The position numbers and the translations under genes were made by a program. From Sporosarcina luteola (GTDB lineage Bacteria > Bacillota > Bacilli > Bacillales_A > Planococcaceae), in contig NZ_JAMBOK010000001.1 in the NCBI RefSeq assembly GCF_023715585.1, forward strand, positions 1,116,001 to 1,180,000: a DNA stretch of 64,000 nucleotides. Reading direction: 5' to 3'. Position 1 is the first letter of the stretch. Each line of letters opens with the position of its first letter. Below are positions 57,866 to 64,000 of the stretch, piece after piece. The notes below the pieces were generated by a model, which had not been told where the DNA came from, did not search any database, and saw only the letters and a list, made by a program, of their open reading frames with translations.

Positions 57866-58828
57866 ATGATGGATGACTTCATTTATCCGTTCCCTACTGA
57901 GGGGAAACGGTATCATACATGGTCCAGGCATTTGAAGGATGAATTCGGGTTCAAAATATTCAAGGTCGCTCTCGATGCCGGCTTTGATTGTCCGAACCGC
58001 GACGGAACAGTAGCTTTCGGCGGCTGTACGTTTTGCAGCGTTGCAGGCTCAGGCGACTTTGCAGGAGACCGGGCGAAGCCGATTGAAGTCCAGTTCAATG
58101 AAATCCGCGACCGGATGCATCAGAAGTGGAAAGAAGGCAAGTACATCGCCTATTTCCAAGCGTACACGAATACACATGCCCCGCTGCCCGTTTTGAAGGA
58201 GAAGTTCGAAGCGGCCCTAGCCCAACCTGGTGTCGTCGGCCTATCCATAGGTACACGCCCCGACTGCCTTCCCGATGATGTCGTCGACTATTTGGCTGAG
58301 CTGAATGAACGGACGTATTTATGGGTTGAATTAGGCTTGCAGACTGTTCATGAAAAAACGGCAAAGATCGTGAACAGGGCCCATGATTATGCCACATACG
58401 TTGCAGGCGTAGACAAATTGCGGAAGCACGGCATCCGCGTCTGCACCCATATCATCAATGGCCTTCCGCTAGAAGATAGAGAGATGATGATGGAAACGGC
58501 AAGACAAGTGGCGAAGCTCGATGTGCAAGGCATCAAGATCCATTTACTGCACTTGTTGAAAGGGACGCCGATGGTCAAACAATATGAAAAGGGTTTGTTG
58601 GAGTTCCTTGGGAAGGATGAATATATCAACCTCGTCGTCGATCAGCTGGAAATACTTCCGCCAAGCATGATTGTCCACCGGATCACCGGTGACGGTCCAC
58701 TCGATCTGATGATAGGTCCGATGTGGAGTGCGTCGAAGTGGGATGTGCTGAACGGCATTGACAAGGAATTGGAACGCCGCAGCAGCTATCAGGGCAAGTT
58801 TAATGGAAAGGAGGTTGAACATAGATGA
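57866..58828 (+). CDS. ytqA: Radical SAM protein YtqA (MnmL-type tRNA wobble-uridine enzyme)
   Basis: 320 aa. The Fe-S cysteines are in DCPNRDGTVAFGGCTFCSVAG, the C-x12-C-x2-C spacing of the YhcC/Elp3-like group; further conserved blocks are FQAYTNTHAPL, SIGTRPDCLPDD and WVELGLQTVHEKT. From memory, YtqA and YtqB have been implicated in Gram-positive conversion of cmnm5s2U to mnm5s2U at the wobble base, replacing the E. coli MnmC. Overlaps ytqB by ATGA, which fits a two-step pathway. The start is ATG 57866 or 57869 after GAGGAG; the long frame further upstream overlaps the MFS gene and is rejected. Confidence 0.92.
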   Translation: MMDDFIYPFPTEGKRYHTWSRHLKDEFGFKIFKVALDAGFDCPNRDGTVAFGGCTFCSVAGSGDFAGDRAKPIEVQFNEIRDRMHQKWKEGKYIAYFQAYTNTHAPLPVLKEKFEAALAQPGVVGLSIGTRPDCLPDDVVDYLAELNERTYLWVELGLQTVHEKTAKIVNRAHDYATYVAGVDKLRKHGIRVCTHIINGLPLEDREMMMETARQVAKLDVQGIKIHLLHLLKGTPMVKQYEKGLLEFLGKDEYINLVVDQLEILPPSMIVHRITGDGPLDLMIGPMWSASKWDVLNGIDKELERRSSYQGKFNGKEVEHR

Positions 58829-59424
58829 GTGATATTTTATTGCATCGCGTCTTGCCATTTTCGAAACGGTTGATCAGCGAAACTGTTCTACCGGGTGAGA
58901 CGGTTGTCGATGCGACTGCAGGAAACGGAAATGACACGTTATTCCTCGCGGAGCTCGTTGGTGAAGAAGGACGCGTTTTCGCTTTCGATATCCAGCAAGC
59001 TGCTCTCGAGGCGACTGCAAACAGATTGAACAACCTCAATGACCGTGTCTCGTTGATTTTGGACAGTCATGCGAATGTGGATACATACGTCAAGACACCG
59101 ATTGCGGGAGCGATGTTCAATTTAGGGTATCTTCCGTATAGTGAAGACTTATCCATCATTACAAAACCGGATTCCACAATCGAAGCACTCGATAAGCTTC
59201 TGGGCATGCTGAAAAAGGGTGGAATTATAACGATTTCCGTCTATGATGGGCATGAAGGCGGGAAGGAAGAGCGCGATGCTTTGCTCGATTATGTAAAGTC
59301 GCTGCACCAGGCAGATGTTCATGTCGTCCGTTATGAATTGCTCAATCAACGAAAAAATCCTCCATTTTTGATCGCAATCGAAAAAGTGAGGGATTTTGAA
59401 GAAGTTGTGCGCGTGGAAGAGTAA
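58825..59424 (+). CDS. ytqB: YtqB/MnmM SAM-dependent tRNA methyltransferase
   Basis: 199-aa Rossmann-fold methyltransferase. SAM-binding VVDATAGNGNDTLFLAELVGEEGRVFAFDIQ and the catalytic-type motif MFNLGYLPYSE are clear. The family (B. subtilis YtqB, MnmM) methylates nm5s2U34 to mnm5s2U34 in tRNA. ATG overlaps the ytqA stop by four bases after AAAGGAGGTTG, so the pair is translationally coupled. Ends at its own strong terminator. Confidence 0.94.
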   Translation: MSDILLHRVLPFSKRLISETVLPGETVVDATAGNGNDTLFLAELVGEEGRVFAFDIQQAALEATANRLNNLNDRVSLILDSHANVDTYVKTPIAGAMFNLGYLPYSEDLSIITKPDSTIEALDKLLGMLKKGGIITISVYDGHEGGKEERDALLDYVKSLHQADVHVVRYELLNQRKNPPFLIAIEKVRDFEEVVRVEE

Positions 59425-59425
59425 G

Positions 59426-59463
59426 AAAACGCTTGGAACCTTTTTGTTCCAAGCGTTTTTTCA
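59426..59463. terminator. Terminator between ytqB and the SDR gene
   Basis: AAAACGCTTGGAAC / GTTCCAAGCGTTTTTT with a 6-nt loop; shared by convergent genes. Confidence 0.93.
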
Positions 59464-60189
59464 TTCCCCGATCTGCCGGATATCCGCAATCGGGACCAGC
59501 TTATCAAAGTCATCTCGGTCCATCACGGTAATCAGTTTGCTCGCAGTCTCTTCCGCACTGCTTAAATGCCCCTGCTGTTTGTAGTCGACAAAACGGTTGT
59601 GCAACGGGAAATCAGCCGGATTGCTTGATCGGATCGTTTCCTGCATGCCGGTGTCGATAATTCCCGGAGCAATCGAGATTACATTTACTGGGTATTTGGC
59701 CTTTTCCTGCTCAAGCGATACGACGCGGGAGAAATGATCGAGTCCCGCTTTCGTCGTACAATAAACGCCCCAACCCTCGTACGGATTCCTACCAGCTCCT
59801 GACGATATATTTATAATCCTCTTCTTTCCTTCGAAACTTTCAAGCGCGGATATAAACGCATTTGAAAGGATCATGGGTGCTGTTAGATTGACAGCAAGCG
59901 CATCTGTCAGTTTCGTTTCGTCGATCGTACCGATCAACCCGATTGGTTCCACCGTTCCTGCATTATTAATCAACGTAAAGGAAGTTGCTGATGTAAGGTT
60001 CTCTTCTACAATAGTCACAATGACATCAGCCAATCGATCGGTCAGCGAAAGATCCACAGTCAGCATATCTTCATCCCGACTTTCATTCGTCCGGGCGATG
60101 CCGATCACCTTTTCCCCCCTACCCTTCAACTGTTTCATCAATTCAGAACCAATTCCTTTAGATGCTCCGGTTACAATAAATAAGTTCAT
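59461..60189 (-). CDS. Short-chain dehydrogenase (YueD/benzil reductase-like)
   Basis: 242-aa NAD(P)H Rossmann enzyme. FIVTGASKGIGSELMKQL (cofactor loop), INNAGTVEP, ISSGAGRNPYEGWGVYCTTKAGLDHF (Ser, Tyr, Lys catalytic set) and SIAPGIIDTGMQ. Most like YueD, described as (S)-benzoin-forming benzil reductase and related to sepiapterin reductase; the natural substrate is not known. ATG overlaps the stop of a small upstream ORF (ATGA). Confidence 0.88.
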   Translation of the reverse strand: MNLFIVTGASKGIGSELMKQLKGRGEKVIGIARTNESRDEDMLTVDLSLTDRLADVIVTIVEENLTSATSFTLINNAGTVEPIGLIGTIDETKLTDALAVNLTAPMILSNAFISALESFEGKKRIINISSGAGRNPYEGWGVYCTTKAGLDHFSRVVSLEQEKAKYPVNVISIAPGIIDTGMQETIRSSNPADFPLHNRFVDYKQQGHLSSAEETASKLITVMDRDDFDKLVPIADIRQIGE

Positions 60190-60350
60190 TTGACTTCCCC
60201 TTTCATCTCGATGTCAGTCAGCAATGGCTCCTCTTGAATTGCATCTTCCCCAATTTTTACTTTCTCTGGAATCTCAAAATAAGCAATCCAAATATATAAT
60301 GCAATTGCAAGTATTGCGATTACCCCGATGATCAACCTTCTCTTCTCCAT
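60186..60350 (-). CDS. Small single-pass membrane protein, 54 aa, coupled to the SDR gene
   Basis: MEKRRLIIGVIAILAIALYIWIAYFEIPEKVK followed by an acidic tail ending IEMKGEVK. GGGAG lies about 5 nt before ATG 60350, and the stop overlaps the SDR start as ATGA, which supports real translation. One transmembrane helix with a positive N-terminus; function unknown. Confidence 0.75.
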   Translation of the reverse strand: MEKRRLIIGVIAILAIALYIWIAYFEIPEKVKIGEDAIQEEPLLTDIEMKGEVK

Positions 60351-60420
60351 CTCCACTCCCCATTCCTACACGTTTTACTTCATTTTACCATGACAGATGA
60401 GAGATTGGAGGAATTAAAAT

Positions 60421-60452
60421 AGCCAACCCCTTCCAGAATAGAAGAGATTGGC
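60421..60452 (-). terminator. Possible terminator after the 3D-domain gene
   Basis: Minus-strand GCCAATCTCTTC / GAAGGGGTTGGC hairpin with G-U pairs followed by TATTTTAA. Confidence 0.45.
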
Positions 60453-60459
60453 CCTATCG

Positions 60460-61026
60460 TCATTTCAATATTTTTATTTTCACGTCTTTCCTTCCCCATT
60501 TAAACGCTTCGCTTTTTTTAGGGAAGAAGACATCGATTTTATTTCCTTTAATCGCGCCGCCAGTATCGCCTGCGATAGCATATCCGTATCCTTCCACGTA
60601 CACTTTCGTGCCCAATGCTATAATGGATGGATCAACAGCAATCACTTTTGCATCGGGATTGCGCTTCAAGTTGATGCCTGTTGAGGTGATGCCGGAGCAA
60701 CCGTTGCAACTCGCCGTATACGCACTTGCGGAAACTGTGATTTCCTTTACTACATTGTCGTCATCGGATCGCGATGGTGTTTTGGCAACCTTTTTTTGAG
60801 CAGCTGCAGTCTTAACGACTTTCAAGTTCTGATTCGGATGAATGACATTAGATTTCATGCCGTTCCATGTTTTCAATTCTTTTACCGTTACTTTATGGAG
60901 AGCCGCAATTCTATAAAGCGTGTCTCCTTTTTTGACCTTATACGTTGAAGAGGCTGCAAAACTTTCGGTCGTACCACCGATCAATAAAACTACTGTAAAA
61001 ATAAGCGTCACAATATGTTTTCTCAA
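60460..61026 (-). CDS. Secreted LysM + 3D-domain cell-wall protein (YocH-like)
   Basis: 188 aa. Signal peptide MRKHIVTLIFTVVLLIGGTTESFA, one LysM peptidoglycan-binding domain (TYKVKKGDTLYRIAALHKVTVKELKTWNGM...), a basic linker, then the 3D domain with its three aspartates (AVDPSIIALGTKVYVEGYG, AGDTGGAIKGNKIDVFF) as in MltA-fold muralytic proteins. Two cysteines in TASCNGCSGITSTG may form a disulfide. Probably a wall hydrolase; in B. subtilis the relatives YocH/Sps-type are WalKR-controlled, but I saw no clear WalR box here. Confidence 0.9.
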   Translation of the reverse strand: MRKHIVTLIFTVVLLIGGTTESFAASSTYKVKKGDTLYRIAALHKVTVKELKTWNGMKSNVIHPNQNLKVVKTAAAQKKVAKTPSRSDDDNVVKEITVSASAYTASCNGCSGITSTGINLKRNPDAKVIAVDPSIIALGTKVYVEGYGYAIAGDTGGAIKGNKIDVFFPKKSEAFKWGRKDVKIKILK

Positions 61027-61152
61027 GTTTTCTACTCCCCGCCTTTTTTAGTCTACTCATAGATTAGCAGTGAAGTATTACATGCATGTTACAGTTTGCA
61101 ACCATTCTCGTTACAAAAGAAAAGGAAATATTACGTTGGAAGGAAGATGGGA

Positions 61153-61668
61153 TTGACAGAAATTTTAGTAAGAACAGCCAGAAAGAATGAAGCAAAATCC
61201 CTTGCTGACTTGCTTTTCCGATGCCAGTGGTTCACGTATGGAGAGCTGTTCACAAACGCCTATATTGAGCGGTTAATTGAGAAATATTACAATGTCGAAC
61301 GCGTCAAACAGGAAGTCACAACAACCGACAAAAAGTGGCACGGCTACATTGTCGCTGAAAAGGAAGGACAGCTTCTCGGAGTTATTGGCGGCGGCATGAA
61401 ACAGGAGACCGATGGAGAGATTTACGTCTTCTATGTTGCCCCTGAAGCAAGAGGCAAAGGAATAGGTTCCAGACTCCTCAATTTTTATACAAAAATACAA
61501 AAGCATACGTATGGAGCGGACCGTCAGTGGGTTTCGGTTGCAAAAGGAAATATTTACGGAATCCCATTTTATGAAGCGAAAGGTTTTATCTTTGAGCGGG
61601 AAGAAGTTTCTTACGGTGCGACCGAAGCGGATGAAGATATATCACTCGTTTATTCCCGCAGGATCTAA
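61153..61668 (+). CDS. GNAT-family N-acetyltransferase
   Basis: About 172 aa. The acetyl-CoA-binding motif A reads IYVFYVAPEARGKGIGSRLLNFY, preceded by LLGVIGGGMKQETDGE. Two candidate starts: TTG 61153 (9 nt after GGAAGG, chosen) and ATG 61147 (2 nt spacing). Substrate cannot be inferred. Monocistronic. Confidence 0.82.
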   Translation: MTEILVRTARKNEAKSLADLLFRCQWFTYGELFTNAYIERLIEKYYNVERVKQEVTTTDKKWHGYIVAEKEGQLLGVIGGGMKQETDGEIYVFYVAPEARGKGIGSRLLNFYTKIQKHTYGADRQWVSVAKGNIYGIPFYEAKGFIFEREEVSYGATEADEDISLVYSRRI

Positions 61669-61780
61669 CTGATATATTGTATATAAAAAATTTCATCCCG
61701 CATTCTTTTCATGTATACTACTAGTACTAGATACGAAGCAGGACATGCTAGTCAAATTGCAAGCAGGATGGTGATCAGCA

Positions 61781-62443
61781 ATGCCGATACCTTCGGAGCA
61801 TCAAAGACCGACACGCGTGACAGCGAAAGAAAGTGCATTTACTCAATTGCAGCAATGGATAATTGACGGCACATTGCAGCCAGGCGAAAAGCTGAATGAT
61901 ATTGAACTGGCGGAAGCTCTCGGGGTTAGCAGAACGCCAATCCGCGAATCGCTTCAGTTGCTTGAGGTCCAAGGGTTCGTGAAGATGTATCCTGGAAAAG
62001 CGACACAAGTGACAGAGGTGGACAAAGAATCGATTAATGACCTCTTGCCCCCGTTAGCTGCCATGCAAGCTTTATCCACAGAGCTTGCAGCCCCTAACCT
62101 GGATGAAAACGTCATAATAGAATTGGAAGAGACGAATAATCGTTTTGCCAAGGCAGTCCAGAAAGAGGATTATTTTACGGCATTGAAAATCGACGAAGAC
62201 TTTCATCAAATCATCGTCGACCAAGCGGCAAACAAATATATTCATTCCATTGTTGCTTCGCTGCAAACCCATGTCCGTCGTTTGTTCTTCCATAACTCGA
62301 TCATTTTGACGGAAAAATCGATTGACGAGCATAAGGATATTATCAGATTACTGAAAGAAGGCAACGGGGAAAAAGCAGCGTCGATCATGCGTGAAAACTG
62401 GCTTCGTGCCATCGACGAATTTCATTCCAAGAAGACAGACTAA
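61781..62443 (+). CDS. GntR-family (FadR-type) transcriptional regulator
   Basis: 220 aa. Winged HTH QLQQWIIDGTLQPGEKLNDIELAEALGVSRTPIRESLQLLEVQGFV followed by an all-helical FCD ligand-binding domain (DEDFHQIIVDQAANKYIHSIVASL with a conserved His set, RRLFF...EHKDIIRLLKEGN). The family usually senses organic acids through a metal in the FCD pocket. No neighbouring catabolic operon is visible to suggest the ligand; the next DNA downstream is repeats. Confidence 0.88.
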   Translation: MPIPSEHQRPTRVTAKESAFTQLQQWIIDGTLQPGEKLNDIELAEALGVSRTPIRESLQLLEVQGFVKMYPGKATQVTEVDKESINDLLPPLAAMQALSTELAAPNLDENVIIELEETNNRFAKAVQKEDYFTALKIDEDFHQIIVDQAANKYIHSIVASLQTHVRRLFFHNSIILTEKSIDEHKDIIRLLKEGNGEKAASIMRENWLRAIDEFHSKKTD

Positions 62444-62522
62444 AAAAGGACTCCAGCTTTTTAAAATGCACTGAAAAAGTGCATTAAAGTCAGTACCCAC
62501 TTGGAACACTGTTGATTTGCTC

Positions 62523-62650
62523 TCCAGGCGGACGCTTTCCGCGGGGCGGGCGGTGAGCCTCCTCGTCCGCGACGCTGCGCTTTAGCTACCTGCGGGGTCT
62601 CACCTGACCCGCTTATCCCGCTGGAGTCGCCGCCTTTCGCTCCAATCAAC
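62523..62650. repeat. GC-rich dispersed repeat (complete copy)
   Basis: Contains CCAGGCGGACGCTTTCCGCG, GGTGAGCCTCCTCGTC, TGCGGGGTCTCACCTG and CTGGAGTCGCCGCCTTTCGC, a set of blocks I recognise as a widespread intergenic repeat in Bacillales. GTGAGCC and GGGTCTCAC, and GGCGGACGC versus GTCGCCGCC, give it inverted symmetry. Much richer in GC than the flanks. A partial, opposite-orientation relative ends the window. Confidence 0.75.
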
Positions 62651-62687
62651 ATCAAGGTTCACAGTGCTAGCCGCTTGAAATAAAATG

Positions 62688-62722
62688 AGCCCGACATCAT
62701 TGAGATTGATGTTGGGCTTCTT
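62688..62722 (+). terminator. Terminator-like hairpin
   Basis: AGCCCGACATCA / TGATGTTGGGCT with a short loop followed by TCTTG; possible distal terminator for the GntR gene, but the U-run is poor. Confidence 0.5.
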
Positions 62723-62904
62723 GCGTTTGCTGTATAATAGGTCGGCCATAAAATCAATTTTCAATCCTTCACAGTGACCACTTTGAATGACGTAAATGGT
62801 TGTCGATGAATGGTGTAAAATAGCTTAGAGTCACCAAAAACCTCTAACTCCCTGTCAGCTCCATCCCCTAAGAGCTTCACTTTTTGAATAGATAGACCAA
62901 ATAT

Positions 62905-63108
62905 TTATTTAGACTTAAAGAAATATGCCAGGATAGGAAGTGTAGCTACAATCAGCGCACTTTGAATAAATGTTACAATAATATCTCTCAACCAAGACTT
63001 GTTTTCTGGGGAACGATATACTATTTTTTGAAACACAAATAAAATTACCCACCAGATCAGGAAAGATACAAAGATAAAATTAAAACTACCGTAATAATCA
63101 ACGTACAA
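62905..63108 (-). CDS. Small two-helix membrane protein, unrecognised
   Basis: 67 aa with TTG start behind GGGAGG (8-nt spacing). Two hydrophobic segments (FIFVSFLIWWVILFVFQKIVY and DIIVTFIQSALIVATLPILAYF) separated by the polar RSPENKSWLR. No family recognised. Base composition is more AT-rich than in the core genes to the left, suggesting accessory DNA. Confidence 0.65.
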   Translation of the reverse strand: MYVDYYGSFNFIFVSFLIWWVILFVFQKIVYRSPENKSWLRDIIVTFIQSALIVATLPILAYFFKSK

Positions 63109-63234
63109 CTTGACTACCTCCCTTTTTTCAATTTAATAGCTACGTTTGAGGCGCACAAGCAACAGTTAGTATGCAGCGTAATGGCTCTAAAACCGATAAA
63201 GGCAAATCATTTATAAAGTAAACGCACCCGGTAA

Positions 63235-63516
63235 TTAAAAGATATTTTTTACCCAAGTCATTATATAAACAATTAAAAATGGTTCAAACCATACAACGAA
63301 AAATAAAATAACAAAAAAAGAAACGCCTGATATTATTTTCAATACACCTTTTTCTTTTTTTGAAAGAGCGATGAAACTAAAGACAATCCCAAGCAATAAA
63401 AGTAAAAATCCAACGAAAACAATGGGCTCATTTATCTCTGGTAAAATCCAATTAAACAGGAGTGCTAGTAATCCAAGTGTTATAAATACAATCGACCAAA
63501 CACTAAAAGTTTTCAA
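63235..63516 (-). CDS. Small three-helix membrane protein, unrecognised
   Basis: 93 aa with TTG start, 10 nt after AAAGGAGG. Three hydrophobic segments: VWSIVFITLGLLALLFNWIL, IVFVGFLLLLLGIVFSFIAL and GVSFFVILFFVVWFEPFLIVYIM, separated by SKKEKG. Resembles the many short membrane proteins found next to each other in Bacillales accessory islands; could be an immunity-type or hypothetical protein. No motif supports a function. Confidence 0.65.
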   Translation of the reverse strand: MKTFSVWSIVFITLGLLALLFNWILPEINEPIVFVGFLLLLLGIVFSFIALSKKEKGVLKIISGVSFFVILFFVVWFEPFLIVYIMTWVKNIF

Positions 63517-63522
63517 ATTGGT

Positions 63523-63771
63523 TCAACCTCCTTTTCTCAACCTCTTAACAAGATGGTCCGATTGAAGCACGGTGCTTCTTCCACAATTGCCCTCGCTATA
63601 GCATCTGGTTATTTTTCGCTTCTCCTGTGCATTTTCTCTAGTTTTTAATGGGTCTTCTGAAAACTGATACACAACGAGTTTGTAGTATTCTAAATCTACT
63701 GTGGATAAGTTGTTTTTTAAATAACTTTCAATCTCACATATGTCCTGCGCCCGGATTAACGATAATACGTT
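63523..63771 (-). pseudogene. Possible gene remnant upstream of the three-helix protein
   Basis: An open 82-codon segment reads DICEIESYLKNNLSTVDLE and continues YYKLVVYQFSEDPLKTRENA before ending in the ribosome site of the next gene. It has no ATG/GTG/TTG at its left part; an in-frame TGA (63772-63774) separates it from an upstream open stretch (MWIIFKWDSQTNFDNQF onwards) in the same frame. This looks like a gene broken by a nonsense change or a truncated fragment; chance is possible. Confidence 0.35.
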
Positions 63772-63774
63772 TCA

Positions 63775-63952
63775 TCCTCTATAAAAGTTCCAAATATAAT
63801 TCCAATAATCATATTTTGCATTAAAAATAGAAGTGCATCTGAACTGATTATCAAAATTAGTTTGTGAATCCCATTTGAAGATTATCCACATATTGGTGAA
63901 TAGTCGTCAGTTCTATTTGGCATATTCATTTTTATTTAGGGATACCTTGTGC
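63775..63952. other. AT-rich stretch without a clear gene
   Basis: Apart from the possible broken upstream half of the remnant gene on the minus strand, I see no gene, terminator or repeat here. Confidence 0.4.
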
Positions 63953-64000
63953 TTGGAGTGCAGGCGCTCGACTCCTGCGGGAATAGCATGAGCCTTGAGA
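63953..64000. repeat. Partial GC-rich dispersed repeat at the window edge
   Basis: TTGGAGTGCAGGCGCTCGAC followed by TCCTGCGGGAATAGC resembles the reverse complement of one end of the 62523-62650 repeat; truncated by the window. Confidence 0.55.

Larger units (their letters stand above)
62444..62904. other. Gene-free stretch carrying a GC-rich repeat and a terminator-like hairpin
   Basis: 460 bp without a supportable gene. It holds the dispersed GC-rich repeat (about 62523-62650), a hairpin at 62688-62722, and AT-rich sequence after 62725 in which I see nothing further. Confidence 0.7.

Noticed and set aside
62461-62655. 64-aa ORF across the GC-rich repeat
   Set aside because: Lies wholly within a dispersed repeat and encodes low-complexity Gly/Ser/Arg sequence.

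Overview
The window is chromosomal DNA from a spore-forming Firmicute of the Planococcaceae. Sporosarcina or a close relative is my best guess, inferred from gene content, gene order and repeat style rather than from a search. Supporting signs are an alpha/beta-type small acid-soluble spore protein, two T-box leaders, many TTG/GTG starts with AGGAGG-type ribosome sites, and a gene order that follows the 'yt' region of Bacillus subtilis (sppA, ytcI, ssp, thiI, nifZ-like desulfurase, ezrA, ytsP, ytrP, rpsD, tyrS, acsA/acuABC, ccpA, aroA, ytxGH, murC, sftA, ytpRQ, ytoP, ytzB, ytnP, trmB, pepV, ytzE, ytgP, ytfP, leuS, ytqAB).

Layout. 1-9 kb: membrane and housekeeping genes on the minus strand (RDD protein, SppA, RarD, an acyl-CoA ligase, SASP, ThiI with its sulfur donor cysteine desulfurase, EzrA). 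9-18 kb: fRMsr and methionine gamma-lyase converging on one terminator, a GAF-GGDEF protein, rpsD with a long leader, an acyl-CoA ligase, and the divergent LigD/Ku end-joining pair. 18-32 kb: T-box-controlled tyrS divergent from a class A PBP, acsA divergent from acuABC, ccpA, aroA, and a large FtsA-like ATPase. 32-50 kb: ytxGH behind a sigma-B-type promoter, murC, sftA, ytpQR, a lipoprotein, peptidases, quorum-quenching-type lactonase, trmB, dat-pepV, ytzE, a pseudouridine synthase and MurJ/YtgP. 50-62.5 kb: ytfP, a 21-bp minisatellite, T-box leuS, a second 21-bp array, scoAB, an MFS pump, ytqAB (wobble-uridine modification), an SDR with a coupled micro-ORF, a 3D-domain wall protein, GNAT and GntR. 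62.4-64 kb: a repeat-rich accessory stretch with two small membrane proteins and gene debris.

How it fits together. Central acetate/acyl metabolism (three AMP-forming acyl-CoA ligases, AcsA with its acetylation switch AcuA/AcuC, CcpA, ScoAB) is interleaved with cell-wall and division genes (class A PBP, MurC, MurJ, EzrA, SftA, FtsA-like protein, D-amino-acid transaminase) and tRNA functions (TyrRS, LeuRS, ThiI, TrmB, YtqAB).

Most interesting signals: (i) the FtsA-like protein, whose nucleotide-binding phosphate-1 motif is encoded upstream of the first ATG and seems to need a CTG (or ATT) start, and whose C-terminal third looks like a string of small beta-grasp-like repeats; (ii) two unrelated intergenic arrays, both with an exact 21-bp period, flanking leuS; (iii) a family of structured dispersed repeats, one copy of which supplies a gene's stop codon. 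I saw no CRISPR array, rRNA, tRNA, prophage or intact insertion sequence.
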